A stretch of 64,000 bases of DNA, taken from NCBI RefSeq assembly GCF_003130205.1, contig NZ_NRDF01000003.1:93096-157095 (forward strand), read 5' to 3'. This stretch comes from Aggregatibacter actinomycetemcomitans. GTDB taxonomy: Bacteria; Pseudomonadota; Gammaproteobacteria; Enterobacterales; Pasteurellaceae. The notes beneath the pieces are model-generated. The model searched no databases, was not told where the DNA came from, and saw nothing but the letters and a program-made list of their open reading frames with translations. Below, piece after piece: positions 9,495-19,160 of the stretch. The translations under genes were made by a program, and so were the position numbers. The first letter of the stretch is position 1; every line of letters starts with the position of its first letter.

Positions 9495-9649
9495 GTTTTT
9501 ATAGAACGAATACCTAATGTTGAAATTGCCTTTGCGGAGTTATTGAAGCATTCGCGATTTCAACTGTTATACGACATAAGATTTCCGTTTCGATGAGCTC
9601 AATGATCGTCTTGTGTTATTCTCCCTCCAAAAAGTGCGGTAGGTTTTTT

Positions 9650-10330
9650 ATGCGGATTTTATTAATTGAAGACGATCCTTTAATCGGTAACGGCATTCAA
9701 ATCGGGTTAACCAAATCCGGTTTTGCGGTAGATTGGTTTACCGACGGCAAGACCGGATTGGAAGCGGCGCAGTCGGCGCCTTATGATGCGGTGGTACTGG
9801 ATTTAACCCTGCCCAAAATGGACGGGCTGGATGTGTTACAGGCGTGGCGTAAGAACAGGCAGGATGTACCAGTACTGATTCTTACCGCGCGGGATACTTT
9901 GGACGAACGCATTACCGGCTTGCAACGCGGTGCGGATGATTATTTGTGCAAACCTTTTGCGTTGGCGGAAGTGGTGGCGCGTTTGCAGGCACTGATTCGT
10001 CGTCGCTACGGACACGCCAACCCGATTATTCAACATAGCCGGGTGAAATTCGATCCGAACCAGCGGAAAGTTTTTTTAGGCGAGCAGGAAATCGCTTTAA
10101 CCACCCGCGAATACAAACTTCTGGAACTCTTTATGCTGAATAAAGAACGCGTGCTGACCCGCGATTTTATTGAAGACAAACTCTATAACTGGGATAATGA
10201 AGTGAGCAGCAACGCGTTGGAAGTCCATATTTACAACCTGCGCCAAAAACTTGGCAAACAATTTATTCGCACCGTTCACGGCGTGGGCTATGCACTGGGA
10301 AAAAATGATGAAACTGAGAAAGTGGAATAA
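9650..10330 (+). CDS. qseB: Two-component response regulator QseB
   Basis: OmpR/PhoB-type transcription factor that is phosphorylated by QseC. The receiver domain (about 1-115) has the acidic pair E7/D8, phospho-acceptor D51 in [11 protein letters not shown], and the T/K pair in LTARD and CKPFA. The C-terminal winged helix (about 125-220) contains [13 protein letters not shown]. The start at 9650 opens the canonical MRILLIEDD; upstream in-frame residues in the longer frame overlap a USS and look untranslated. The 3' end overlaps the start of qseC by 26 bases. Confidence 0.9.
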   Translation: MRILLIEDDPLIGNGIQIGLTKSGFAVDWFTDGKTGLEAAQSAPYDAVVLDLTLPKMDGLDVLQAWRKNRQDVPVLILTARDTLDERITGLQRGADDYLCKPFALAEVVARLQALIRRRYGHANPIIQHSRVKFDPNQRKVFLGEQEIALTTREYKLLELFMLNKERVLTRDFIEDKLYNWDNEVSSNALEVHIYNLRQKLGKQFIRTVHGVGYALGKNDETEKVE

Positions 10331-11684
10331 TTACAGCCTGCGTTTTCGCCTGATTGTCACGCTGTCTTTGGTGTCGGTATGTGTGTGGCTGATTTCCACG
10401 GCGGCTGCTTGGTTTCAGGTGCGCAAAGAAGTGAATCAACTGTTTGACGCACAACAGATTTTATTTGCCCAACGACTGGCGTCTTCCGATTTACGCACCA
10501 TTTTGGTTGGTCAGCATCGGGGTAAGCCGTCGAAAAAACGCCATGGGTTTAAAAGACCGGATTATGAAGATGATGCCTTAGCCTTTGCGATTTTTGCACC
10601 GGACGGCGATATTTTATTAAGTGACGGCGAAAATGGGGAAAACTTTATTTTCGCGCCGGCGCGTGGCTTCAGCAAATCCCGCCTACGGGAAGATGATGAT
10701 GAGTGGCGCATTTTCTGGCTTCCGGTGGGAGACGGACCGCTCATGATTGCGGTAGGGCAGGAACAGGAATATCGCGACGATTTAGTGAATAAAATGGTGT
10801 TCGGGCAAATGTGGATTTGGTTTGCCGGCTTGCCGTTTTTATTGCTCGCCCTTGGATTGATTATTCGCAAGGAATTAAAAAGCCTGAAACAAATCGGCGA
10901 ACAAGTGGCAAAACGTACGCCTGATGACGCATCTTTGCTGAAAACCGAAAATATCCCGACGGAAATTCTGCCGCTCATTCAAAGTTTGAATCAATTTTTT
11001 GACCGCACATCTTCCATGTTATTGCGCGAACGACGTTTTACTTCCGACGCTGCCCACGAATTGCGCAGCCCGCTTGCCGCTTTGCGTATTCAAACGGAAG
11101 TGGCGCAAATTGCCGGCGATGACGCCAATATGCGTGAACAGGCGTTGGGTAATTTGACGCAAGGTATCGACCGCGCGACGCAATTAATTGAACAATTATT
11201 GACCCTTTCCCGTTTGGACAGTTTGCAGGAATTGGACAACTTACAGGAAATTCATTGGGAGCAAATCACTCCGTCGCTGATCGGCGAACTGTATTTCCAC
11301 GCAGAAAAACGCCAAATCACCCTTGAATTTGAAGAAATTGCTGTGCCGGCGATGAAATTAGGGCAACCGTTATTGCTTTCTTTAATGTTGCGCAACCTTA
11401 TCGACAACGCCATTCGTTATTGCCCGCAAGGCAGCTACATTAAAGTGCGGTTAGAAAAAAACAAGATTTCGGTGGAAGACAATGGCGGGGGCGTGGAAGA
11501 TGCCGATCTCGCCAAACTCGGACAACGCTTCTACCGCCCGGCAGGGCAAAACGAAAAAGGCAGCGGCTTGGGCTTATCCATAGTCCACCGCATCGCAGAA
11601 CTGCATCACTACAAAGTGCGGTTAAAAAATACCACGGATCCGAACGGCAACCGAATGGGCTTGTTGGCGGAGATTTTGTTATAG
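10305..11684 (+). CDS. qseC: Sensor histidine kinase QseC
   Basis: Inner-membrane sensor kinase partnered with QseB. It has a first membrane helix at about 15-35, a periplasmic sensor region, a second helix at about 170-190, then HAMP, the H-box ([17 protein letters not shown]), N-box ([11 protein letters not shown]) and G-box ([15 protein letters not shown]). The start at 10305 (or the next ATG at 10308) is inside the qseB 3' end, indicating translational coupling. In A. actinomycetemcomitans QseBC responds to catecholamines with iron and supports virulence and biofilm growth (family knowledge). Confidence 0.9.
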   Translation: MMKLRKWNNYSLRFRLIVTLSLVSVCVWLISTAAAWFQVRKEVNQLFDAQQILFAQRLASSDLRTILVGQHRGKPSKKRHGFKRPDYEDDALAFAIFAPDGDILLSDGENGENFIFAPARGFSKSRLREDDDEWRIFWLPVGDGPLMIAVGQEQEYRDDLVNKMVFGQMWIWFAGLPFLLLALGLIIRKELKSLKQIGEQVAKRTPDDASLLKTENIPTEILPLIQSLNQFFDRTSSMLLRERRFTSDAAHELRSPLAALRIQTEVAQIAGDDANMREQALGNLTQGIDRATQLIEQLLTLSRLDSLQELDNLQEIHWEQITPSLIGELYFHAEKRQITLEFEEIAVPAMKLGQPLLLSLMLRNLIDNAIRYCPQGSYIKVRLEKNKISVEDNGGGVEDADLAKLGQRFYRPAGQNEKGSGLGLSIVHRIAELHHYKVRLKNTTDPNGNRMGLLAEILL

Positions 11685-11710
11685 TCGGTTAAAAAAAACA
11701 CTTAAAAAAT

Positions 11711-11758
11711 AACCGCACTTTGCTCTTTTGAAGCAAAAAAAGTGCGGTTTATTTTTAT
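11711..11758. terminator. USS hairpin terminator between qseC and ggt
   Basis: AACCGCACTTT at 11711-11721 pairs with AAAGTGCGGTT at 11739-11749, followed by TTATTTTTA. It lies between the convergent qseC and ggt and can stop both transcripts. Confidence 0.78.
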
Positions 11759-11771
11759 CGCATTTTAATGA

Positions 11772-13541
11772 TCAATACCCCACCGTTTTCCCTTCCGGAT
11801 TGCGTGGGTCGGAGTAGCCGTAGAAGCCGTCTTCGCGGGCTTGGATGATTTGAACGCGTCCCATCGGGGCTTTTTCTTTGATGGTGTAGCCTTGGGCTTT
11901 CAGGATCGCTAAGGTATCCGGGCTTAGGCCTTCTTCCACGCGCAATTCGTCGGGCAGCCATTGATGGTGGACGCGCGGGGTGACGATGGCTTCTGCCGGG
12001 TTCATTTTGTGATCAACGGTGTTGACGATACTTTGCAGCACGGTGGTGATAATGCGTGCGCCGCCCGGGCTGCCGGTGACTAACCAAGGTTTGTTGTCTT
12101 TCATGACCAGGGTTGGCGTCATGGAAGAAAGCGGGCGTTTTTGCGGGGCGATGGCGTTGGCTTCGCCGCCGATTAAGCCGAAGCCGTTCGGTACGCCCGG
12201 TTTGGCGGAGAAGTCATCCATTTCGTCGTTTAACAAAATGCCGGTGCCTTCTGCCACAATGCCGCTGCCGAAATTGAAGTTCAGCGTATAAGTCACCGCC
12301 ACCGCATTGCCGTTTTTATCCATGACGGAGAAGTGGGTGGTTTGGTCGCTTTCATAAGGCTGCGGTTGCCCCGGTTTGATTTCCGCCGCCGATTTTACCG
12401 CCGCTTCACTAATGCCTTGCGCCAATTGGTCAGCATATTTTTTAGAAGTTAAACCTTTCATCGGAATTTTTACGAAATCCGGATCGCCTAAATATTTGGA
12501 GCGGTCGGCATAAGCAAGTTTCATGGCTTCCGCCAAATAATGAATGGATTTTGCGCTGTTCACGCCATAATCGGCGAGAGGGTAGCGTTCCAGAATATTC
12601 AGAATCTGTACCAAATGAATCCCGCCGGAGCTTGGTGGCGGCATGGTGACCACTTTGAAACCGCGATATTCGCTTTCAACAGGTTTGCGTTCAATGGCTT
12701 TATAGCCTTTGAGATCCTCCATGGTAATTAAACCCTGGTGTTTTTCCATTTCGGCAACGATTTTTTTCGCAATGTCGCCTTCATAAAAGGCTTTGGCGCC
12801 TTGTTTGGCGATAAGTTTTAAGGAATCCGCCAGATCTTTTTGCACCAGCAGATCACCTTCTTTTAAGGGTTCTCCATCTTTAAAGAAAATGGCTTTGGAT
12901 GATGCCCATTTACCCAAATTGTCTTTTTCTTCTTTCAGCGTTTTGGCGAGCATCGGACCGACGGTAAAGCCTTTTTCCGCTAATTGAATGGCGGGCTCAA
13001 TGACTTGGGCGAGAGACAGGGTGCCCCATTTTTTCAGGGCGTATTCCATGCCCGCAATAGTGCCCGGCACGCCGACGGCGAAGTGGGTGTAAAGAGAACG
13101 TCCGTCAATGACATTGCCGTCTTTGTCTAAATACATATCACGATGGGCTTTCAGCGGGGCGGTTTCGCGGAAATCCACGGAGAAGTTTTCACCGCTTTTG
13201 GCATCATGTAGCACCATAAAACCGCCACCGCCGATGTTACCGGCGTTCGGTAATACCACGGCGAGCGCAAACCCAACGGCGACTGCGGCGTCCACCGCAT
13301 TACCGCCTTGGCGTAAAATTGCCGCGCCCACTTCACTGGCTAAGCCTTGCTCACTGGCGACCATGCCATGCTTGGCGTAAACAGGATGAAATATGTCGTT
13401 AGCGCTGTCATAACGGGCTGCCGCCAGTTCCGTCGCGGTCATGGCAGGGGCTTGCTGATTCGCTATAGCCGGGCTGCCTACGGCGAGGGCAATGGAAAGG
13501 GCTAAGCTACTGAGTAAGCATTTTGTTGTGAATTTCTTCAT
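11772..13541 (-). CDS. ggt: Gamma-glutamyltranspeptidase
   Basis: Periplasmic enzyme that hydrolyses or transfers the gamma-glutamyl group of glutathione and related peptides, freeing amino acids for uptake. The 589-residue precursor has a signal peptide (to about residue 27) and should self-cleave at the threonine in QTTHFSVMDKNG, giving large and small subunits. The catalytic-region motifs GGGGFMVLHD, DFRETAP, PPPSSGGIHL, NDEMDDFS and GSPGGARI are intact. It is monocistronic; a perfect CRP site lies about 100 bases upstream, suggesting control by carbon status. Confidence 0.92.
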   Translation of the reverse strand: MKKFTTKCLLSSLALSIALAVGSPAIANQQAPAMTATELAAARYDSANDIFHPVYAKHGMVASEQGLASEVGAAILRQGGNAVDAAVAVGFALAVVLPNAGNIGGGGFMVLHDAKSGENFSVDFRETAPLKAHRDMYLDKDGNVIDGRSLYTHFAVGVPGTIAGMEYALKKWGTLSLAQVIEPAIQLAEKGFTVGPMLAKTLKEEKDNLGKWASSKAIFFKDGEPLKEGDLLVQKDLADSLKLIAKQGAKAFYEGDIAKKIVAEMEKHQGLITMEDLKGYKAIERKPVESEYRGFKVVTMPPPSSGGIHLVQILNILERYPLADYGVNSAKSIHYLAEAMKLAYADRSKYLGDPDFVKIPMKGLTSKKYADQLAQGISEAAVKSAAEIKPGQPQPYESDQTTHFSVMDKNGNAVAVTYTLNFNFGSGIVAEGTGILLNDEMDDFSAKPGVPNGFGLIGGEANAIAPQKRPLSSMTPTLVMKDNKPWLVTGSPGGARIITTVLQSIVNTVDHKMNPAEAIVTPRVHHQWLPDELRVEEGLSPDTLAILKAQGYTIKEKAPMGRVQIIQAREDGFYGYSDPRNPEGKTVGY

Positions 13542-13633
13542 ATTTTCTCCTGTTGTGTGTGAAATAACCGCTTTGAGATTAACCTAATTTTGATGATTAA
13601 AACAACAAGAGATCACAAAATGAAGGGTAAATT

Positions 13634-13649
13634 TGTGATTTAGATCACA
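13634..13649 (-). promoter_or_regulatory. CRP binding site upstream of ggt
   Basis: TGTGA, TTTAGA, TCACA is a perfect 16-base CRP core, centred about 100 bases before the ggt start. This position fits activation of ggt by CRP-cAMP. The other neighbour, at 13775, reads the same way and ends before the site, so ggt is the only plausible target. Confidence 0.72.
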
Positions 13650-13774
13650 TATTTTGATACTTTTTCTAATGTTTGAGATAAATAAATTTTATGAATAATG
13701 AATGACAGAAAAGCGCGCAGTCGTTCGTGTATATAAAAACACACAAAAAAACGACCGCACTTTTGAGAAGAGAT

Positions 13775-14020
13775 TTATTCGATGCGGGCGATTTTGCTTG
13801 TGGTTTTCAGGCGCCAGAGCTGGTAAATATGTACGACGACTAAAAACGCGTTCAATAACGCCACAGGGTAGGTTTGGGTGATAAGCGCGTAAACGACGAA
13901 TAACGCCGCGCCGATACCGTTTACAATACGAAGCGGTACGATAGACTTAAACAAAAAGGAGGCGGCGACAATTAAGGTTGCTACATAGCCCAGAATTTCA
14001 ACGGAATCAATTTCAAGCAT
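13775..14020 (-). CDS. Small inner-membrane protein of unknown function
   Basis: An 81-residue protein with three predicted hydrophobic segments (about 8-28, 31-48 and 52-70) and a basic tail. The pattern ILGYVATLIVAASFLFKS and VNGIGAALFVVYALITQ resembles a widespread family of small YgjV-like or CBU_0592-like membrane proteins, but no function is known to me. It has its own ribosome-binding site (GGAG before the start) and lies between ggt and argG, both on the same strand. Confidence 0.68.
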   Translation of the reverse strand: MLEIDSVEILGYVATLIVAASFLFKSIVPLRIVNGIGAALFVVYALITQTYPVALLNAFLVVVHIYQLWRLKTTSKIARIE

Positions 14021-14142
14021 AGGTTACTCCAAATCAGGTAATAAGAAAGGGCGCTATGATATTGCAAATGGCAGGCGATTGCAAAATATATGCATAGGAG
14101 GGTGTGTCTTGGTTAATTTTCCCTCAAGTTCCGAAAGATAAA

Positions 14143-14160
14143 CAGCCCCAATGGGGCTGA
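14143..14160 (-). terminator. Terminator hairpin downstream of argG
   Basis: CAGCCCC, AAT, GGGGCTG forms a 7-bp GC stem; on the minus strand it is followed by a T-rich stretch. It lies 55-70 bases past the argG stop. Confidence 0.6.
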
Positions 14161-14213
14161 ATTATGTTCAATAACTGAAGGCAATTTTGTTGTTACCTTG
14201 GCGAAAAAACGAT

Positions 14214-15572
<1,359 letters not shown>

Positions 15573-15639
15573 TTATTTTGGTTAAACGGGTTTTAATTAA
15601 AAGTGCAATTGAAAAATAACTTAAAAACCGACCGCACTT

Positions 15640-16467
15640 TTATTCCTCCGCAAACATCAGATTCGGATCGGGATATTGATAAACGAAATTCAGTTCACGA
15701 CAAATTTTGCCCGCCACAATAACGCGCTGCGGATCTTCCGGCGTGCTGATAAAGTGCGGTGGATTTAAACGGTGTTTTTCCGCAGCCAAGCGGTAATAGG
15801 CTGCGCGGGGCGGGTGCACGGGTGCCGCCAAATGATACAGGCGATAGCCGCCGGGCGTTTCCAGCAATAGTTGAATAGCGCGGGCGCAGTCATCCAAATA
15901 CACTAAATTCACCGGCGAACCACCGCATTTGAGATCCTGTTTGTCGGCGAGGGAAAAAATCGGGTGGCGATCTTGCCCCACGAGACCGGCAAAACGAATA
16001 ACATCGCAATCGATATTTTGTAACTGCGCCAGGTTATTTTCGATTTCCACCAAGGCACGCCCGACATCGGTTTCGGGTTGCGGTTGGATGGATTCGTCAA
16101 AATGCGCGGAAATCTCAGGGAAAACGGAGGTGGAACTAATAAAAATAATATGATGAACCCCGTGCAACAAGGCTTCATTCACCAGATTCTGCACGCCGAC
16201 CACATAATGTTTAAGATCGAAAAAATATTGGCTCGGAGGAATATTGATAATCAGCGCATCAACGGATAACAGCGCGCTTAAATCGTCGGGATCGGCGTTA
16301 ATATCGGGGGTGAGTTCCAAGTGGTAAGTTTCCAATCGCAGCAAACGCATTTGTTCCACACCGTCGTGGGTGCGTTTCGTGCCTTTCACTTCCCAACCCA
16401 GATTCTTTAAATGGCGCGCCAACGGCAACCCTAACCAACCCAAGCCGACAATCGCAACCGACCTCAT
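15640..16467 (-). CDS. NAD(P)-binding epimerase/dehydratase-like protein (YeeZ type)
   Basis: A 275-residue short-chain Rossmann protein. The N-terminal MRSVAIVGLGWLGLPLARHL carries the dinucleotide-binding GxGxxG, and the middle has IIFISSTSVFPE, reminiscent of extended SDR enzymes. It resembles the SDR proteins annotated YeeZ, whose substrate is not established. A fragmentary purC lies just upstream. An uptake signal is embedded inside the coding sequence near 15750. Confidence 0.72.
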   Translation of the reverse strand: MRSVAIVGLGWLGLPLARHLKNLGWEVKGTKRTHDGVEQMRLLRLETYHLELTPDINADPDDLSALLSVDALIINIPPSQYFFDLKHYVVGVQNLVNEALLHGVHHIIFISSTSVFPEISAHFDESIQPQPETDVGRALVEIENNLAQLQNIDCDVIRFAGLVGQDRHPIFSLADKQDLKCGGSPVNLVYLDDCARAIQLLLETPGGYRLYHLAAPVHPPRAAYYRLAAEKHRLNPPHFISTPEDPQRVIVAGKICRELNFVYQYPDPNLMFAEE

Positions 16468-16529
16468 ATAACTCCTATTCGTGATAAAAAATCCCCGCTA
16501 TTCTAATCCATAGAAGGGGGGCTTTAAAG

Positions 16530-16625
16530 CTATTTCGTTAATAAATCCAATGCTTCTTGATATTTCTGCAATTACCTTGGCGCCACTTTGCCGGAATAGA
16601 TTTTTTTAAGACTGAGTTGTGTCAT
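16530..16625 (-). pseudogene. purC: purC remnant with internal deletion
   Basis: Reading leftward from ATG at 16625 gives MTQLSLKKIYSGKV, the start of Pasteurellaceae SAICAR synthetase (whose next residues should be RDLY). Three codons later it stops. Then KVIA and, one frame over, KYQEALDLLTK followed by a stop at 16530 look like the enzyme's last residues. About 250-280 codons between the ends are missing, and one base is out of phase. In H. influenzae purC adjoins argG, so this is probably the native locus. A second purC elsewhere cannot be excluded. Confidence 0.72.
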
Positions 16626-16831
16626 TTCATTACCTTTTATCCGGGCAAAAATCGTGGCGCGTATTGTACCGTAATTTTCACGCAAACGTTTGCATTTTTT
16701 GCGGTGATTGTTAGCATTATTTTCCAGTCTTGAAAAGATAGGCTAAAAAGCATATAGTTGCGCGATTAAATTCTCAGCCGTCGTAAGACGGTTTTCTCGA
16801 TTATTCATAGGACAAAATAGACAAACAGCAG

Positions 16832-18415
16832 ATGACACATCCTCAAGAACAAGTGAGCAAACGCCGCACGTTTGCGATTATTTCCCACCCCGATGCGGGT
16901 AAAACCACCATCACCGAAAAAGTGTTGCTTTACGGCAACGCCATTCAAAAAGCCGGTTCGGTGAAAGGCAAAGGCTCGGCGCAACACGCCAAATCCGACT
17001 GGATGGAAATGGAAAAACAACGTGGGATTTCCATCACCACCTCCGTCATGCAATTTCCGTACAACGACTGTTTAGTCAACCTGCTGGACACCCCGGGGCA
17101 CGAGGATTTCTCCGAAGATACTTACCGCACGCTGACCGCCGTGGATAGCTGTTTGATGGTGATTGACTCGGCAAAAGGGGTGGAGGAGCGCACCATTAAA
17201 TTAATGGAAGTGACCCGTTTGCGCGATACGCCGATTATTACCTTTATGAACAAGCTCGACCGTGATATTCGTGACCCGATGGAATTATTGGACGAAGTGG
17301 AAAACGTGCTGAAAATCCACTGTGCGCCCATTACCTGGCCTATCGGCTGCGGCAAACTGTTCAAAGGCGTGTATCACTTATATAAAGACGAAACCTATCT
17401 TTATCAAACGGGGCAAGGTCACATCATTCAAGAAGTGCGTATTATCAAAGGATTGGATAATCCCGAATTGGATAACGCCGTGGGCGATGATTTGGCGCAG
17501 CAATTACGTGATGAGCTGGAATTGGTAAAAGGTGCCAGCAATGAATTCGACTTGGAATTATTCCTGAGCGGCGAACTCACGCCGGTGTTTTTCGGGACGG
17601 CATTGGGGAATTTCGGCGTAGATCATTTCCTCGACGGTTTAACGGAATGGGCGCCGGCGCCGCAAGCCCGTCAGGCAGACACGCGTAAGATTTCCGCCGA
17701 CGAAGAAAAATTCAGCGGCTTCGTGTTTAAAATTCAAGCTAATATGGATCCGAAACACCGCGACCGCGTGGCGTTCCTGCGTGTGGTGTCCGGTAAATAC
17801 GAAAAAGGCATGAAACTCAAACATGTGCGCATCGGCAAAGACGTGGTGATTTCCGACGCCTTAACCTTTATGGCGGGCGACCGCGCCCATGCGGAAGAAG
17901 CCTACGCCGGCGATATTATCGGTTTGCACAATCACGGTACCATTCAAATCGGCGACACTTTCACCCAAGGCGAAGATTTGAAATTCACCGGCATTCCGAA
18001 TTTCGCACCAGAATTGTTCCGTCGTATCCGTTTGAAAGATCCGCTCAAGCAAAAGCAATTGCTAAAAGGCTTGGTACAGCTTTCCGAAGAGGGCGCGGTA
18101 CAGGTTTTCCGTCCGTTGCTGAATAACGATTTAATCGTCGGCGCCGTAGGTGTTTTGCAGTTTGACGTGGTAGTTTCCCGTTTGAAATCCGAATACAACG
18201 TGGAAGCCATTTACGAAACCGTTAATGTGGCAACCGCCCGTTGGGTCGAATGTGCTGATGCGAAAAAATTTGAAGAATTTAAACGCAAAAACGAGCAAAA
18301 CCTCGCATTAGACGGCGGCGATAATCTTACTTACATCGCCCCGACCATGGTTAATCTGAATCTTGCGCAGGAACGTTATCCTGACGTCACCTTCTTCAAA
18401 ACCCGCGAGCATTAA
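16832..18415 (+). CDS. prfC: Peptide chain release factor 3
   Basis: Ribosome-associated GTPase that recycles RF1 and RF2 after termination. The 527-residue protein has the G1 loop ([13 protein letters not shown], about 18-30), the G2-region [13 protein letters not shown]3 ([16 protein letters not shown]) and G4 (NKLDRD) followed by EF-G-like domains. The family-specific [18 protein letters not shown] segment separates it from EF-G. It is monocistronic and ends at a USS terminator. Confidence 0.94.
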   Translation: MTHPQEQVSKRRTFAIISHPDAGKTTITEKVLLYGNAIQKAGSVKGKGSAQHAKSDWMEMEKQRGISITTSVMQFPYNDCLVNLLDTPGHEDFSEDTYRTLTAVDSCLMVIDSAKGVEERTIKLMEVTRLRDTPIITFMNKLDRDIRDPMELLDEVENVLKIHCAPITWPIGCGKLFKGVYHLYKDETYLYQTGQGHIIQEVRIIKGLDNPELDNAVGDDLAQQLRDELELVKGASNEFDLELFLSGELTPVFFGTALGNFGVDHFLDGLTEWAPAPQARQADTRKISADEEKFSGFVFKIQANMDPKHRDRVAFLRVVSGKYEKGMKLKHVRIGKDVVISDALTFMAGDRAHAEEAYAGDIIGLHNHGTIQIGDTFTQGEDLKFTGIPNFAPELFRRIRLKDPLKQKQLLKGLVQLSEEGAVQVFRPLLNNDLIVGAVGVLQFDVVVSRLKSEYNVEAIYETVNVATARWVECADAKKFEEFKRKNEQNLALDGGDNLTYIAPTMVNLNLAQERYPDVTFFKTREH

Positions 18416-18439
18416 TACCGCAAAACGTTAAAAAATAAG

Positions 18440-18480
18440 ACCGCACTTTGGTTTTCTCGATCAAAGTGCGGTTGTTTTTT
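18440..18480. terminator. USS hairpin terminator after prfC
   Basis: ACCGCACTTTG at 18440-18450 pairs with CAAAGTGCGGT at 18462-18472, then TGTTTTTTTGG. It separates the convergent prfC and higBA. Confidence 0.82.
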
Positions 18481-18490
18481 TGGGGAGTTT

Positions 18491-18790
18491 TTAAGCATGT
18501 ATATATTGCTGAATATGATTTAAATCTTCGGCAATAGCTTGTCTCACTTGCTCTGTGTCATAATGATTTTGTAAATTCAGCCAACTTTGCGCATCCGTGC
18601 CAAAAAATGTTGCCAGTCTTAGTGCAGTATCTGGCGTAATTGCCCGTTTACCTTTTACTATCTCGTTAATTCGTCTTGGATGCACTCCAATTGCTTTCGC
18701 TAAGGCATATTGAGTGATTCCTAATGGTTTTAGCCATTCTTCCAGCAGGATTTCACCGGGATGGCTTAGGAGAATTTCTCTTTTATTCAT
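18491..18790 (-). CDS. higA: HigA-type antitoxin
   Basis: A 99-residue XRE-family DNA-binding antitoxin of the HigA addiction-module type. It opens with LLSHPGEILLEEWLKPLGI and contains the helix-turn-helix ITQYALAKAIGVHPRRINEIVKG, then the family tail ALRLATFFGTDAQSWLNLQ. It is the second gene of a toxin-first pair, 9 bases after the toxin. It should neutralise the toxin and repress the pair through the palindrome upstream. Confidence 0.88.
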   Translation of the reverse strand: MNKREILLSHPGEILLEEWLKPLGITQYALAKAIGVHPRRINEIVKGKRAITPDTALRLATFFGTDAQSWLNLQNHYDTEQVRQAIAEDLNHIQQYIHA

Positions 18791-18799
18791 CGTTAATCC

Positions 18800-19078
18800 T
18801 TAGTGGTAATCCACAATTTCAACTTCAGCGGCGTGTCCATTCAACCAAACAAAACAAATACGCCATTGATCATTAATACGAATACTATATTGACCTTCTC
18901 GATTTCCTTTTAACTGTTCTAAATTATTGCCGAGGGGAATGCGTAAAAAAGCGAGATCGGTTGCCGCATTTAATTGTTGCAGCTTGCGCATTGCGACTTT
19001 TTCAAAAGGAATAAACCGAGGAATTCTTTTCCCGTTAAAGAAAGATTGGGTATTTTTACAAGCAAAATGAGAAATCAT
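18800..19078 (-). CDS. higB: HigB-type toxin (ribosome-dependent mRNA interferase)
   Basis: RelE-superfamily toxin that cleaves mRNA on the ribosome when the antitoxin is lost. It shows the family pattern: MISHFACKNTQSFFNGKRIPRF at the start, the helix with LRKLQQLNAATDLAFLRIPLGNN equivalents, and GQYSIRINDQWRICFVW with its conserved arginines near the end. The start at 19078 (92 residues) is preferred over an ATG at 19096, which lies inside the operator palindrome. Confidence 0.84.
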   Translation of the reverse strand: MISHFACKNTQSFFNGKRIPRFIPFEKVAMRKLQQLNAATDLAFLRIPLGNNLEQLKGNREGQYSIRINDQWRICFVWLNGHAAEVEIVDYH

Positions 19079-19089
19079 AAAAAATAATA

Positions 19090-19115
19090 ACGCCACACAT
19101 TAATGTATGGCGTTA
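19090..19115. promoter_or_regulatory. 26-bp operator palindrome of higBA
   Basis: AACGCCA at 19090-19096 and TGGCGTT at 19109-19115 flank ACATTAATGT; all 13 pairs match except one. It overlaps the likely transcription start of higBA. A partial second copy with TATACATTATTATA lies at about 19116-19132. This layout fits autorepression by HigA or the HigBA complex. Confidence 0.66.
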
Positions 19116-19160
19116 TAATAATGTATAACGTTATTAATAGCAACCGCACTTTATCTAAAT

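Noticed and set aside
9593..9649. Upstream extension of qseB
   Set aside because: The extra residues overlap an uptake signal and precede the canonical MRILLIEDD start.
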